From assembly GCA_963795055.1 (NCBI GenBank), contig CAWCGJ010000003.1, positions 101,362 through 165,361 of the forward strand: a DNA stretch of 64,000 bases, given 5' to 3'. The position numbers and the translations under genes are program-made. The notes beneath the pieces were generated by a model that worked only from the letters and a program-made list of their open reading frames with translations, did not search any database and was not told the origin of the DNA. The stretch is from JASHPR01 sp963795055. Its GTDB lineage: Bacteria; Actinomycetota; Actinomycetes; Streptosporangiales; Streptosporangiaceae. This document shows positions 44,457 to 52,741 of the stretch, piece after piece (position 1 is the stretch's first letter; every line of letters starts with the position of its first letter).

Positions 44457-45917
44457 CTAGGCCATGGCCGGCTTGGCCTTGGCCGCCTCCTTAGCCTCGC
44501 CCTTGTCCACCGCCTCCTGCATCTGCTCGACGGTCGGCCGGTGGACCAGGAATGTCATGATCAGCATCGCGATGAGCCCGAGGGCCGCGCCGAAGAAGAA
44601 CCCGCGAGCCCAGTGGAAGGCCGCGGTCCCGTACAGGGTGCCGGTCATGACCAGCGCGGCCCCGCCGCCGGCGAAGCTCCCGCCCAGTGCCTTCCAGGCG
44701 TAGATGGATCCGTAGTTGACCGCGTTGTTGGTTTCGCCGTAGTAGTCGGCCACCAGCGCCGCGGTCATCGGGAAGTTGGCGCCGGATAGGCCACCGGAGA
44801 TCACCGCGCAGATCGCGAACAGCACTCCGTTGTGGGATTCGCCGGCCCACAACGCGAGCAACTGGAACACCACGTTGCCGGAGTACGCGTAGATCATCGT
44901 CTTCCGGCGGCCGATGAACTCCGAGATGTACCCGTAGACCGGCCGGAAGATACCGTCGCAGAGGGCGAACCCGGCGGCCCCGCCCACCACGGCGTACGTC
45001 CCCAGCCCCATGGCATTGCCGAAACCGAAGTAGTAGGCCACGCCGAACAGCGAGCAGCCGACATAGCAGGCGTATTGCAGCCCTATCCACTTGGCCTGCG
45101 GCGTGCGCCACATCTGCCCGAGGTTGTAGTGCCGCAGCGCCGGCGGGTTGTTCCGCAGGTCCCTGGTGGAGTGCTTCTGCCAGTTGAGCGGGTCGATCGC
45201 CTTCGGCCACCAGTTCTTAGGCGGGTCCTTGAGGAACCAGCCGCCGATCGCGATGCCGACGGTCATGATGATGCCCTGCACGATGATGTAGTTGTGGACC
45301 TGGCTGGACGACATGGTGCCAGCCGCCCCGCCACCGGTGTTGAAGCCGCCGATCCAGATGATGAACGGCACCGCGCCGTAGGCCCAGCCGCCGTTCACGA
45401 AGCCCGTGCGCCAGCCCTTCTTCTCCGGGTACCACTTGGCCACGATGTTGATGCAGCTGGAGTACACCATCCCGGACCCGATGCCGCCGAGCACGGCGTA
45501 GCTCGCGTAGGCGGTCCAGATGGTGGTGGAGTTGGCGAGCCAGAGATAGGCGACGACGCCGCATATGATCCCGCCGATGATCGTCGCCCAGCGGACCGGC
45601 AGGATGCCCCTGTTCCGCAGCAGGCCCGTGCCGATCTGGACGAACGACTCGAAGACCACGAAGAACGAGAACAGCCAGAATGTTGGCGCGGCGCCCCAGT
45701 GGTGCGACGCGCTCAGCGAACCCGAGAGCGCGGCCCAGGTGTATTCGAGCAGCCCGGCCAGGCACATGGCCAGCCAGGCCGCGAAGATCACCACGCCGCG
45801 TGAGTAGCCGAGGATCTGCCGGGGCTCCTCACCCACGCGGAACACCCGGCCGGTGTCGTTGGTTACGATTTCATAAGGGAGATTGCTCGAATCGGTTGTA
45901 GCGCCCATTGTCGCCAC
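44457..45917 (-). CDS. OFA-family MFS transporter (oxalate/formate antiporter-like)
   Basis: 486 residues (GTG 45917; Met4 is an alternative), 12 helices. OFA features are seen: GIGSGMVYSSCINIVAKWYP and GWRTGFVNGGWAYGAVPF near 135-180, and the ADYYGETNNAVNYGSIYAWK segment near 395 of the OxlT branch. OxlT exchanges oxalate for formate. Lys/Arg residues that grip oxalate in OxlT cannot be placed safely by eye. It is on the same strand as, and downstream of, the oxidoreductase operon, which supports a dicarboxylate role. A lysine-rich C-terminus follows. Confidence 0.8.
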   Translation of the reverse strand: MATMGATTDSSNLPYEIVTNDTGRVFRVGEEPRQILGYSRGVVIFAAWLAMCLAGLLEYTWAALSGSLSASHHWGAAPTFWLFSFFVVFESFVQIGTGLLRNRGILPVRWATIIGGIICGVVAYLWLANSTTIWTAYASYAVLGGIGSGMVYSSCINIVAKWYPEKKGWRTGFVNGGWAYGAVPFIIWIGGFNTGGGAAGTMSSSQVHNYIIVQGIIMTVGIAIGGWFLKDPPKNWWPKAIDPLNWQKHSTRDLRNNPPALRHYNLGQMWRTPQAKWIGLQYACYVGCSLFGVAYYFGFGNAMGLGTYAVVGGAAGFALCDGIFRPVYGYISEFIGRRKTMIYAYSGNVVFQLLALWAGESHNGVLFAICAVISGGLSGANFPMTAALVADYYGETNNAVNYGSIYAWKALGGSFAGGGAALVMTGTLYGTAAFHWARGFFFGAALGLIAMLIMTFLVHRPTVEQMQEAVDKGEAKEAAKAKPAMA

Positions 45918-46232
45918 CGGTACCTCTCGTGCGTGACGCTGTTGGCTCGCGTCCCCGCTGGGTCTTCGCCTGGCGGGATGCGATGCTTGGGGGGTTCCTG
46001 TGCGGCAGCGCCCAGGTGTGACCCGGAGCGGGTATCGATCCCCGCTGGACCGGTACGGGGGGGCGAGCCCATCGGATCCCCCCGGCCGGGACAGCGATCA
46101 TTTGGCTTCCTTGCCGGATGATTCGGCCTGCTAGTGAGGCACCCTCTGCCCGGGGCCAGGCGGATCACGCGAGCCCCGTCGGCCAGTCATCTCGCCTCCA
46201 TCCCGCCGCACGGGCAGCCCGCGCGGCAGCGC
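45918..46232. other. Gene-free stretch upstream of the OFA transporter
   Basis: No supported ORF. It holds a 20-bp near-perfect palindrome at 46027-46046 and a G7/C6 inverted pair (46057-46063 with 46078-46083) that may form a terminator hairpin after the oxidoreductase operon. The transporter promoter is probably here. Confidence 0.45.
46027..46046. promoter_or_regulatory. 20-bp palindrome, operator candidate
   Basis: AGCGGGTATCGATCCCCGCT has arms AGCGGG/CCCGCT around ATCGAT, with one mismatched pair. It lies 110 bases upstream of the OFA transporter start. The FCD-GntR at 43372 or the TetR at 51936 could bind here. Confidence 0.45.
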
Positions 46233-46547
46233 TCACGTCTCCAGCAGCCCGAGGCTGCGCAGCAGCTCATCGCGGGCCCGGCCGTCCCGGCTCGCCTCGT
46301 ACAGCTCGTCCAGCCCCCAGCCGGCCAGGTCGAGCAGGTCCGCCGCCTGGCCGAACAGGGGGCTGCGCTCCGCGGGCGGCACGGCCTCGAGCACCAGGTG
46401 ATGCACCACCTGGAGCACCGCGTCCCGCATCTGCTCGCGCCGCTCGGCGCTGACCCCGGTCGGCCGGGCAATCCCCGGCTGCAGGGGGATGATCTTCGCT
46501 CCCGGGCCGGGGGCGACGGGCCCGTTATGGCTATTCAGGCCGGTCAC
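46233..46547 (-). CDS. Small protein, 104 aa, last gene of the oxidoreductase operon
   Basis: Helical product (REQMRDAVLQVVHHLVLEAV, then LLDLAGWGLDELYEASRD). The GTG start overlaps the upstream gene by 17 bases. No known domain; the tight coupling suggests an assembly or regulatory partner of the enzyme. Confidence 0.6.
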   Translation of the reverse strand: MTGLNSHNGPVAPGPGAKIIPLQPGIARPTGVSAERREQMRDAVLQVVHHLVLEAVPPAERSPLFGQAADLLDLAGWGLDELYEASRDGRARDELLRSLGLLET

Positions 46548-46836
46548 CCCCTAGCGCCGCCAGTTCCCGGCGCAGGCGGTCGGCTTCCCCGGGCCGGGCC
46601 AGGTCGATCACCTCGGCCAGGGTGAACCGCCGGCCTCCCGGCGAGCCGTCGGCCAGCCGCACCGGCTCGGCCTCGGCGAACACCTCGAACCGGGTGCTCG
46701 CCGCGTGCGGCGCGATGGCCAGGACGTACCGCAGCACCGCGCCCCGGTCGGCCAGGTAGCGCTGCTGGTGACCGCCGTCGAAACGGACCTGCCACTGGCC
46801 GGGTGGCACCGTGACCTCCGGCACCGCGCTAGGCAC
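46531..46836 (-). CDS. Small protein, 101 aa, oxidoreductase operon
   Basis: The GTG start overlaps the beta-subunit stop by 8 bases. Strand-rich N-terminus (PPGQWQVRFDGGHQQRYLAD) and a helical C-terminus (TLAEVIDLARPGEADRLRRE). Family not recognised. No cysteines, so it is not an electron carrier. Confidence 0.6.
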   Translation of the reverse strand: MPSAVPEVTVPPGQWQVRFDGGHQQRYLADRGAVLRYVLAIAPHAASTRFEVFAEAEPVRLADGSPGGRRFTLAEVIDLARPGEADRLRRELAALGGDRPE

Positions 46837-47920
46837 CGACGCCCCGGTTCAGCGGCATCGAGTACGTCTCTTCCGCGAGGCGCTTGTGGTGGGAGGGGTC
46901 CTCGCCCGCGCGCAGGTCCGCGGGCACGTCCATGCCGATGTCTCGCCAGTTCTGGTTGGCCGCGCGCTGCAGCGCTGAGATGTGCTCGGGCAGCATGTGG
47001 CCGAACCGTCCCTGCATGGCCAGGTAGTCGGTGACCGGCCGCTGCACCGGCGGGTGGAAATAGCGGTACTCGCGGGTCTCGGGGTCGTATTCCCACACCG
47101 GGAACAGGCCCGCCTCGACCACGCGGCGGCCGAGTTCCACGGTCATCGAGGTCTGGTAGACCCAGCCCTTCTGGCAGGGCGTGTAACAGTGCAGGAACGC
47201 AGCGCCGACGTGGTTGAGGCCCTTGCGGGTCTTGTTCATGAGGTCGACCGGGTAGCCGACCGTGGTGGTGGCCACATAGCAGTGCGGGTGGCCCGCGGCC
47301 ATCATCTTGGCCAGGTTCTTCGGCGGCAGCTTCTTGCCCTCCGGGATCGCCTTGCCGAACGGCGTGAACGTGGTCATGCCCGCGTACGGCGTGGTCGGGG
47401 AGGTCTGGATCCCGGTATTGGCGTAGCACTCGTTGTCGTAGCAGACGAACAGCGCGTCGTGGTTACGGTACAGGGCCCCGGACATCGCGCCGAGCCCGAT
47501 GTCGGAGGCGCTGCCGTCGCCCGCCATCACGATGATGTTCGGGTACGGGCCCGGGTGGCGGCCCTTGCGGATCATCGCCTCGTAGCCGGCCGCCATCCCG
47601 GACGTGAACGAGCCGCCGCTGGCGATCGGCGTGTGCGCCCAGGGGACCGTGTACGGGGTGCACAGGTACGTCGAGTTGGCCACGTACATGCAGCCGGTCG
47701 GCCCGGCCAGCACGCTGTCCTCGCCCGCGGCCTTGAGCACCCAGCGGTACTGGATCGCCGGGCCGCACCCGGCGCAGGTCCGGTGGCCCGCCGTGTACGG
47801 GTCCTCTTCGGGGAAGTCCGGCAGGTAGTGACGGTCGCGGCCGGCCTCGTCGTCGGTGGCCGCGCTGCGGCCCTCCTCGTCGAACAGCGGCAGGTGGTGG
47901 CGGACGACCTCGTATGCCAT
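46829..47920 (-). CDS. 2-oxoacid (oxalate-type) oxidoreductase beta subunit
   Basis: 363 residues. The ThDP-Mg motif is MAGDGSASDIGLGAMS with YDNECYANTG about 30 residues on. Cluster cysteines: RTCAGCGPAIQYR, GPTGCMYVANS and HCYTPCQKGW, as expected for the proximal [4Fe-4S] of PFOR-type beta subunits. The N-terminal 45 residues are an extra tail. It would decarboxylate the 2-oxoacid bound with the alpha subunit. ATG 47920 lies 8 bases after the alpha stop. Confidence 0.85.
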   Translation of the reverse strand: MAYEVVRHHLPLFDEEGRSAATDDEAGRDRHYLPDFPEEDPYTAGHRTCAGCGPAIQYRWVLKAAGEDSVLAGPTGCMYVANSTYLCTPYTVPWAHTPIASGGSFTSGMAAGYEAMIRKGRHPGPYPNIIVMAGDGSASDIGLGAMSGALYRNHDALFVCYDNECYANTGIQTSPTTPYAGMTTFTPFGKAIPEGKKLPPKNLAKMMAAGHPHCYVATTTVGYPVDLMNKTRKGLNHVGAAFLHCYTPCQKGWVYQTSMTVELGRRVVEAGLFPVWEYDPETREYRYFHPPVQRPVTDYLAMQGRFGHMLPEHISALQRAANQNWRDIGMDVPADLRAGEDPSHHKRLAEETYSMPLNRGVGA

Positions 47921-47928
47921 CTGTACTC

Positions 47929-49107
47929 CTACTCCTCGAACCCGACCCAGTGGGTTGCCTTCTGCACCCGGCCGCGGCGCACCGCCTCGCCGAGCTTGCC
48001 GGCCATCCAGTCGAACTCGGCGACCGGCACGGTCTCGCCGCCCAGGCCTGCCATGAACGAGGTGACTAGCGGGCGGTCGTAGTCGGCCTGGTAGAGCGCG
48101 GTCGTGACGTCCAGCGAGAGGATCCCGCCGTAGCTGGCCCCGCCGAGGCCGAGGTTGGTCTCCACCACCCCGACCGCCTTGACCCCGCGCAGCGCGGCCC
48201 GCAGGTCGTCGCTGGGGAACGGCCGGACCCAGAGCAGCCGGGCCATGCCGATCTTGATGCCCTGCTCGCGCAGCCGCCGGACCGCGGCCCGGCAGGTGAC
48301 CGCGTGCCCGCCGGAGATGACCAGCGCGATCTCCGCATCCTCGAGCAGGTACTCCTCGACGAAATGCCGGTAGCTGCGCCCGAAGGCCGACGCGAACTCG
48401 TCGGTCTTCTGCCGGATGACCGGGATCGCGTCCTCCATCGCGCGGGCCCGCTCGAGCTGCAGCGGCGGTCCCTGCTCGGGGTGGATCTGCGGACCGTGCG
48501 ACACCGGCCGCCGCGGGTCCAGCGCGAACGGCAGCCGGTACGGCGGCAGGTAGGCGTCCACGTCCGCGGCGGACGGCATGTCCACCTCGCCGGCGATGTG
48601 CGAGACGAAGTAGCCGTCCTGGACCACCATCTGCGGCAGCAGCACCCGCGGGTCCTCGCCGATCGCGTAGGCGATCAGGCTCTTGTCGAAGACCTCCTGC
48701 GGGGTGGCGGCCCAGCCGAGCAGCCAGCCCATGTCCCGGGTGCACAGCGCGTCGGTGTGCTCGGAGCCGAAGTCACCCGGCGGGTCCAGGGTCCGGTCGG
48801 CGATCGCCATCTGGATCGGGATCCGGGCCCCGGAAATGATCGAGTACATCTCGTACGCGTACGTCACGCCGACCCCGGAGGAGCCGGTGAACGCCCGCGC
48901 GCCGCACGACCCGGCGCCGAACGCGGCCGACAGCTGCGAGTGCTCGCCGTCCGCGTGCAGGTACTCGGCGTCCAGGATGCCGTCCGCGATGAACTGGGCG
49001 AGGTTCATCATGATCGCGGTATAGGGCCGGATCGGGTAGGCGGTGATCACGTCGACGTTGGCGTACAGCGCGGCGTACGCCGCGGCCGCGCACCCGTTCA
49101 GCCGCAT
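47929..49107 (-). CDS. 2-oxoacid (oxalate-type) oxidoreductase alpha subunit
   Basis: At least 392 residues from ATG 49107. The pyrimidine-domain segment is VDVITAYPIRPYTAIM; pyruvate enzymes have YPITP here, and the arginine matches what I recall of Moorella oxalate oxidoreductase, where it binds oxalate. Other marks: SSGVGVTYAYEMYSIISGAR, ADRTLDPPGDFGSEHTDAL and VVETNLGLGGASYGG. Upstream of the ATG the frame reads LERAIRTADGERFLAELAGQ, which looks coding. A GTG at 49211 overlapping the previous stop begins in another frame, so the true start may be there with one lost base in between. Confidence 0.8.
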   Translation of the reverse strand: MRLNGCAAAAYAALYANVDVITAYPIRPYTAIMMNLAQFIADGILDAEYLHADGEHSQLSAAFGAGSCGARAFTGSSGVGVTYAYEMYSIISGARIPIQMAIADRTLDPPGDFGSEHTDALCTRDMGWLLGWAATPQEVFDKSLIAYAIGEDPRVLLPQMVVQDGYFVSHIAGEVDMPSAADVDAYLPPYRLPFALDPRRPVSHGPQIHPEQGPPLQLERARAMEDAIPVIRQKTDEFASAFGRSYRHFVEEYLLEDAEIALVISGGHAVTCRAAVRRLREQGIKIGMARLLWVRPFPSDDLRAALRGVKAVGVVETNLGLGGASYGGILSLDVTTALYQADYDRPLVTSFMAGLGGETVPVAEFDWMAGKLGEAVRRGRVQKATHWVGFEE

Positions 49108-49207
49108 CTTCTGCCCGGCCAGCTCGGCCAGGAACCGCTCGCCGTCCGCGGTCCTGATCGCCCGCTCCAGCCTCGCGGCCGCTGGCCTCCGCCCACATGA
49201 ACGCTGG

Positions 49208-51073
49208 TCACGTGGTCACCCCCGGGTTTGCGTCCAGTTTCCGTTCCGCGTCGTACTCGGCGATCGACTCCTCGATCAGCTGCCGGGTGAACGCCGACTG
49301 CTCGGCGTGCGCCCCGTCGTAGGGCGCGAAGGCCGTCTCCATCCTGGTCACCGCGTCCGGCTCGTCGAAGTCCAGCTCGGGCACCTTCTCCAGGCAGCCG
49401 GTCGGGCACTCCTGGACGCAGACCAGGCAGCCCTTGCAGTAGGTGGTGCGGATCGAGTAGTGGCCGTTCTCCCGCGCGTCGCGCAGGACGCTGACGTCCG
49501 GGCAGACGATGTAGCAGTTGTCGCAGCCGTTGCAGACGCCGCAGCTCATGCAGCGGTCCGACTCGGCGACCGCCTGCGCCCGGCTGTAGCTCAGCGTGAC
49601 CTCGGCCGTCTGGCTGCGGCGGCGCTCGGCCGGGTCGGCGAGCGGCACCTTGATCCGCGGCGCGTGCCGGAAGTAAGCCGAGTTGAGCCGCTCGTACGGC
49701 ATGACCTCGGGCGCCGGCTCTGGCTCGAGCGCCTGCGCGGTCAGCAGCCGGTCAATGTCGCGGGCGGCCCGCTTGCCGTCGCCGAGCGCGTCCACCACCA
49801 TCGACGGGCCGCGCAGCACGTCCCCGCCGACGAAGATGTTGCCCTCGATCCGGCCGTGCTCGTCCGCCGTGATCAGCCCGCGGTCGGACAGGTGGCGGGG
49901 GAGCCAGTCCAGCTGCTGCACCTGGCCGATGGCGATCAGGATCGCGTCGCATTCGACCTGGCGCTCGGTGCCCTCGGCGATCTCCGGGTGCACCGTCCCG
50001 TCCTCGTCGGCGGCCAGCCGGGCCTGGCAGAGCACCGCGCCGGTCACGTGCCCGCCGGAGGACAGGATCGCCGTGCAGGCGGTGTTGGGGCTGAAGAGCA
50101 CGCCCTCGTCCCGGGCCTGCCCCAGGTCCTCGGGCACGATCGCCAGCTCGTCCTCGGCCTCCAGGGAGACGATCGTGGCCGTGCCGCCGCCGATCCTGGT
50201 CGCGCTGCGGGCCGCGTCGGACGCGGTGTTGCCGCCGCCGATCACCAGGACCTTCTGGCCGGTCCGCACCGGGCGGCCCAGGCCGGCCTCGCGCAGGAAC
50301 TCCAGCGCGCCGGTGACGCCGCGCGCGTCGCTGCCCGGCACGTCCAGTCGGCGGCCGACGTCCTGGCCGAGCGCGAGGAACGCCGCATCGTAGTTCCTCA
50401 GGTCGTCCCAGGTCAGGTCGGCCGTGCCGGCACGCACCCCGCACCGGATCTCGATGCCGCCCAGGCTGAGCAGCTTGGCGATCTCGGCGTCGAGGACCTG
50501 TTCGGGCAGGTGCCAGTGGGGTATGCCGCCGCGCAGCATCCCGCCGGGCTTGCTCATCGCCTCGAAGATCACGCTGGCGTAGCCGCGGCGGCGCAGGTGA
50601 TAGGCGCAGGCCAGGCCGCCGGGCCCGGAACCCACGATGGCCACGGTCTTGCCATTCAGCGGCGGCAAGGCCTCGATGATCGGGTTCTCGGCCAGTTGCA
50701 GGCCGAAGTCGCCGAGGAAGCGCTCCACGCTGCGGATGCCGATCGGCTCGTCGTGCTCGGCCCGGTTGCACGCGGTCTCGCACGGGTGGTAGCAGACCCG
50801 GCCGGTGATCGACGGCATGAAGTTGTCCTCAAGGATGGTGAGGTAGCCGTCGAGGAACCGGTCGTGCTTCACGAAGTCCAGGTACTTCTGGATCTGCTCG
50901 CCGGTAGGGCAGGCGTTGTTGCACGGCGGCATCTTGTCCCGGTACACCGGCCGGTAGAAGCGGAAGTTGCCGGTCGGGAACAGCCGCTGGCCGTCCTTCT
51001 CGGTGGGCGGCGGGGTCACGCCCGCTATCGGCAGCCTGAGGTGCTCGGGGACGTGGGTGCCGCGTACGGACAT
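49208..51073 (-). CDS. GltD-like FAD/NAD(P) subunit with terminal ferredoxin domain
   Basis: 621 residues in three parts. About 45-130: Fe-S helical domain (PCNNACPTGEQIQKYLDF, CYHPCETACNR). About 140-470: tandem FAD and NAD(P) Rossmann domains (VAIVGSGPGGLACAYHLRRR; VLVIGGGNTASDAARSA; FVGGDVLRGPSMVVDALGDG). About 515-580: two [4Fe-4S] motifs (CMSCGVCNGCDNCYIVCPD, CKGCLVCVQECPTGCLEK). It could accept low-potential electrons from the ThDP subunits and reduce NAD(P)+. Placed between gamma and alpha genes, it takes the position of the ferredoxin-like delta subunit. Confidence 0.85.
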   Translation of the reverse strand: MSVRGTHVPEHLRLPIAGVTPPPTEKDGQRLFPTGNFRFYRPVYRDKMPPCNNACPTGEQIQKYLDFVKHDRFLDGYLTILEDNFMPSITGRVCYHPCETACNRAEHDEPIGIRSVERFLGDFGLQLAENPIIEALPPLNGKTVAIVGSGPGGLACAYHLRRRGYASVIFEAMSKPGGMLRGGIPHWHLPEQVLDAEIAKLLSLGGIEIRCGVRAGTADLTWDDLRNYDAAFLALGQDVGRRLDVPGSDARGVTGALEFLREAGLGRPVRTGQKVLVIGGGNTASDAARSATRIGGGTATIVSLEAEDELAIVPEDLGQARDEGVLFSPNTACTAILSSGGHVTGAVLCQARLAADEDGTVHPEIAEGTERQVECDAILIAIGQVQQLDWLPRHLSDRGLITADEHGRIEGNIFVGGDVLRGPSMVVDALGDGKRAARDIDRLLTAQALEPEPAPEVMPYERLNSAYFRHAPRIKVPLADPAERRRSQTAEVTLSYSRAQAVAESDRCMSCGVCNGCDNCYIVCPDVSVLRDARENGHYSIRTTYCKGCLVCVQECPTGCLEKVPELDFDEPDAVTRMETAFAPYDGAHAEQSAFTRQLIEESIAEYDAERKLDANPGVTT

Positions 51074-51090
51074 TGAGCCTCCCCTTGATT

Positions 51091-51762
51091 TCAGCCGGCG
51101 GCCGGCGACGGCCGCAGTTCCAGGACCCGGTGCTGCGTGGCCCCCCGGTACATGGCGTCACGGTCGGCGACGACCTCGGCGACGTCGTCGATGGCGAACG
51201 TGCCGGTCGCCGCGACCAGCGCCCCGATGACCGGGGCGGCCACGCCCAGGCCCATGGCCAGCCGCTCCACCGCGCCCTCGGTCGACATCCGGTCGAAGGC
51301 CAGCTCGGACAGGTTGCGGACGAACATCCAGGGGCTGTCGCCGCGCTGCTCGGCCAGTCCCACGCCGTCGACCACGACGAGCTTGGCCAGCTTGGCCTGC
51401 ATGGCGTCGGGCAGGAACTTCAGCAGGTACTCGGGATCGCGGGCTGAGTTGATCACCAGGATGCCTCCCCCGTCGCGGGTGCCGCGCAGGAAGTTCACCG
51501 CCTTGACGATGGTCTCCTCGATCAGCACCACCCAGTCAGGGTTCGGGTTCTCGTAGACGAAGCGGTCCAGGATCGGCTTGTCACCGAACCGGGCGTACCG
51601 GCGCACCAGGCAGTTGGTCCGGTCCGGGTCGTCGATGTAGTCGCTGACGTTCTCGGTGTAGTAGCCCGCCTTGCGGGCGGCCGCCGCCACGCACGAGGAG
51701 ACGTCCCGCGCCTCCTTGTCCATGATGATCCCGCGAGACCAGACCGTGAGCTCGTGGTACAC
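51091..51762 (-). CDS. 2-oxoacid (oxalate-type) oxidoreductase gamma subunit
   Basis: 223 residues of the POR-gamma type: VWSRGIIMDKEARDVSSCVA at the N-terminus, TNCLVRRYARFGDKPILDR, WVVLIEETIV, and LVVVDGVGLAEQRGDSPWMF. GTG 51762 follows GGGAGGAG (about 51772-51779). It is the first gene of the operon gamma-flavoprotein-alpha-beta-two small genes, with gaps of 17 bases or less, or overlaps. Confidence 0.82.
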   Translation of the reverse strand: MYHELTVWSRGIIMDKEARDVSSCVAAAARKAGYYTENVSDYIDDPDRTNCLVRRYARFGDKPILDRFVYENPNPDWVVLIEETIVKAVNFLRGTRDGGGILVINSARDPEYLLKFLPDAMQAKLAKLVVVDGVGLAEQRGDSPWMFVRNLSELAFDRMSTEGAVERLAMGLGVAAPVIGALVAATGTFAIDDVAEVVADRDAMYRGATQHRVLELRPSPAAG

Positions 51763-51856
51763 CGCTGGGCTCCTCCCTCGCGCCGGGCACGGCCGGGCAC
51801 GACCGGGCCCGCTGGGGCGAGCGCCGTGAATTGTATACCGTCGGCAGGATACCGAC

Positions 51857-51868
51857 ATCGTACGACTT
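51857..51868. promoter_or_regulatory. Candidate operator in oxidoreductase promoter
   Basis: ATCGTACGACTT contains the perfect palindrome TCGTACGA and resembles the half-site ATCGTACTT of the perfect operator at 52659-52676. Next to it ATACCG(T/A)C occurs twice (51835, 51850) as a 15-bp-spaced direct repeat. It lies about 100 bases upstream of the gamma GTG. Confidence 0.35.
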
Positions 51869-51935
51869 GAGCGGTGCCTGCGTCGAGAGGATCGCTGACC
51901 AGAACCGCCCGGCTGGCGGTGACCGCCGGCTGGGG

Positions 51936-52640
51936 TCAGGCGGGCGGCGGCGCCCAGGGCTGGCCGGCCAGCACGGCGAGGTGCAGCGCGACCAGCGTGT
52001 CCTCGAGACTGGTCACCGCATCGGTCCGGCCGCGGCGGACCTCCGAGCGCACCAGCTCGGTGGTGGCGCCGGCCAGCGCGTAGTAGCCGTGGTACGGAAC
52101 GACCGGCCACGCCGGATAGTCGCCGCGGGCGCGCTCGTGCCAGGCGCGGTTCAGCCCGGCGAAGGCGTGCAGGGCGGCCTCGATCTGCCGGACCGCCTTC
52201 GGGCCGGCCATCGGCATGTCGATGTAGAAGACGCGCGCGAACGTGGGCTCCTCGACCAGGAACTCCAGGAACGCCGCGATGCTGGCCCGCAGCGTGGCCT
52301 CGGCGCTCGCGTCCGCGGGCTGCCGCCGGGCCGCGGCCATCACCCGGTTGGCCATCAGCAGGCCGCCCTGGCGGGTGGCGGCGAGGAAGCAGTCCTCCTT
52401 GTCGCTGAAGTGCGCGTAGAACGCGGCCCGCGACACCCGGGCCCCGCGGACGATGTCGGACACGGTGACGTCGCGGAAGCCGGCCTCGCCCACCGCAGCG
52501 ATCACCGCCCGCAGCAGCCGTCCCCGCTGCGCCCCGCGGACCGCGTCCAGGGGCAGGCCGCTGCGGCCACGGGGGAGGCCGGGCTCACCTTCGTGGGTAC
52601 GGGCCAGCACACCCTCTTGTCTCGCAGCATGCACGCTCAT
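51936..52640 (-). CDS. TetR-family regulator
   Basis: 234 residues. HTH: VTVSDIVRGARVSRAAFYAH near 58-77, then FSDKEDCFLAATRQGG. The ligand domain begins ATLRASIAAFLEFLVEEP. It lies between the oxidoreductase operon (same strand, 173 bases downstream) and the divergent MFS gene, so it likely regulates both. Confidence 0.85.
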   Translation of the reverse strand: MSVHAARQEGVLARTHEGEPGLPRGRSGLPLDAVRGAQRGRLLRAVIAAVGEAGFRDVTVSDIVRGARVSRAAFYAHFSDKEDCFLAATRQGGLLMANRVMAAARRQPADASAEATLRASIAAFLEFLVEEPTFARVFYIDMPMAGPKAVRQIEAALHAFAGLNRAWHERARGDYPAWPVVPYHGYYALAGATTELVRSEVRRGRTDAVTSLEDTLVALHLAVLAGQPWAPPPA

Positions 52641-52658
52641 ACGATAGCCACAACCTAA

Positions 52659-52676
52659 AAGTACGCGATCGTACTT
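52659..52676. promoter_or_regulatory. TetR operator (perfect 18-bp palindrome)
   Basis: AAGTACG-CGAT-CGTACTT is perfectly symmetric and lies 18 bases from the TetR start and 66 bases from the MFS start, the expected place for autoregulation and co-regulation. Confidence 0.65.
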
Positions 52677-52741
52677 CTGGGGTGTGGGTGTCGCAGCGGG
52701 GCCACCTCGACGCCCTGCGCATCCGGCGTAGGAGGTTCCGC

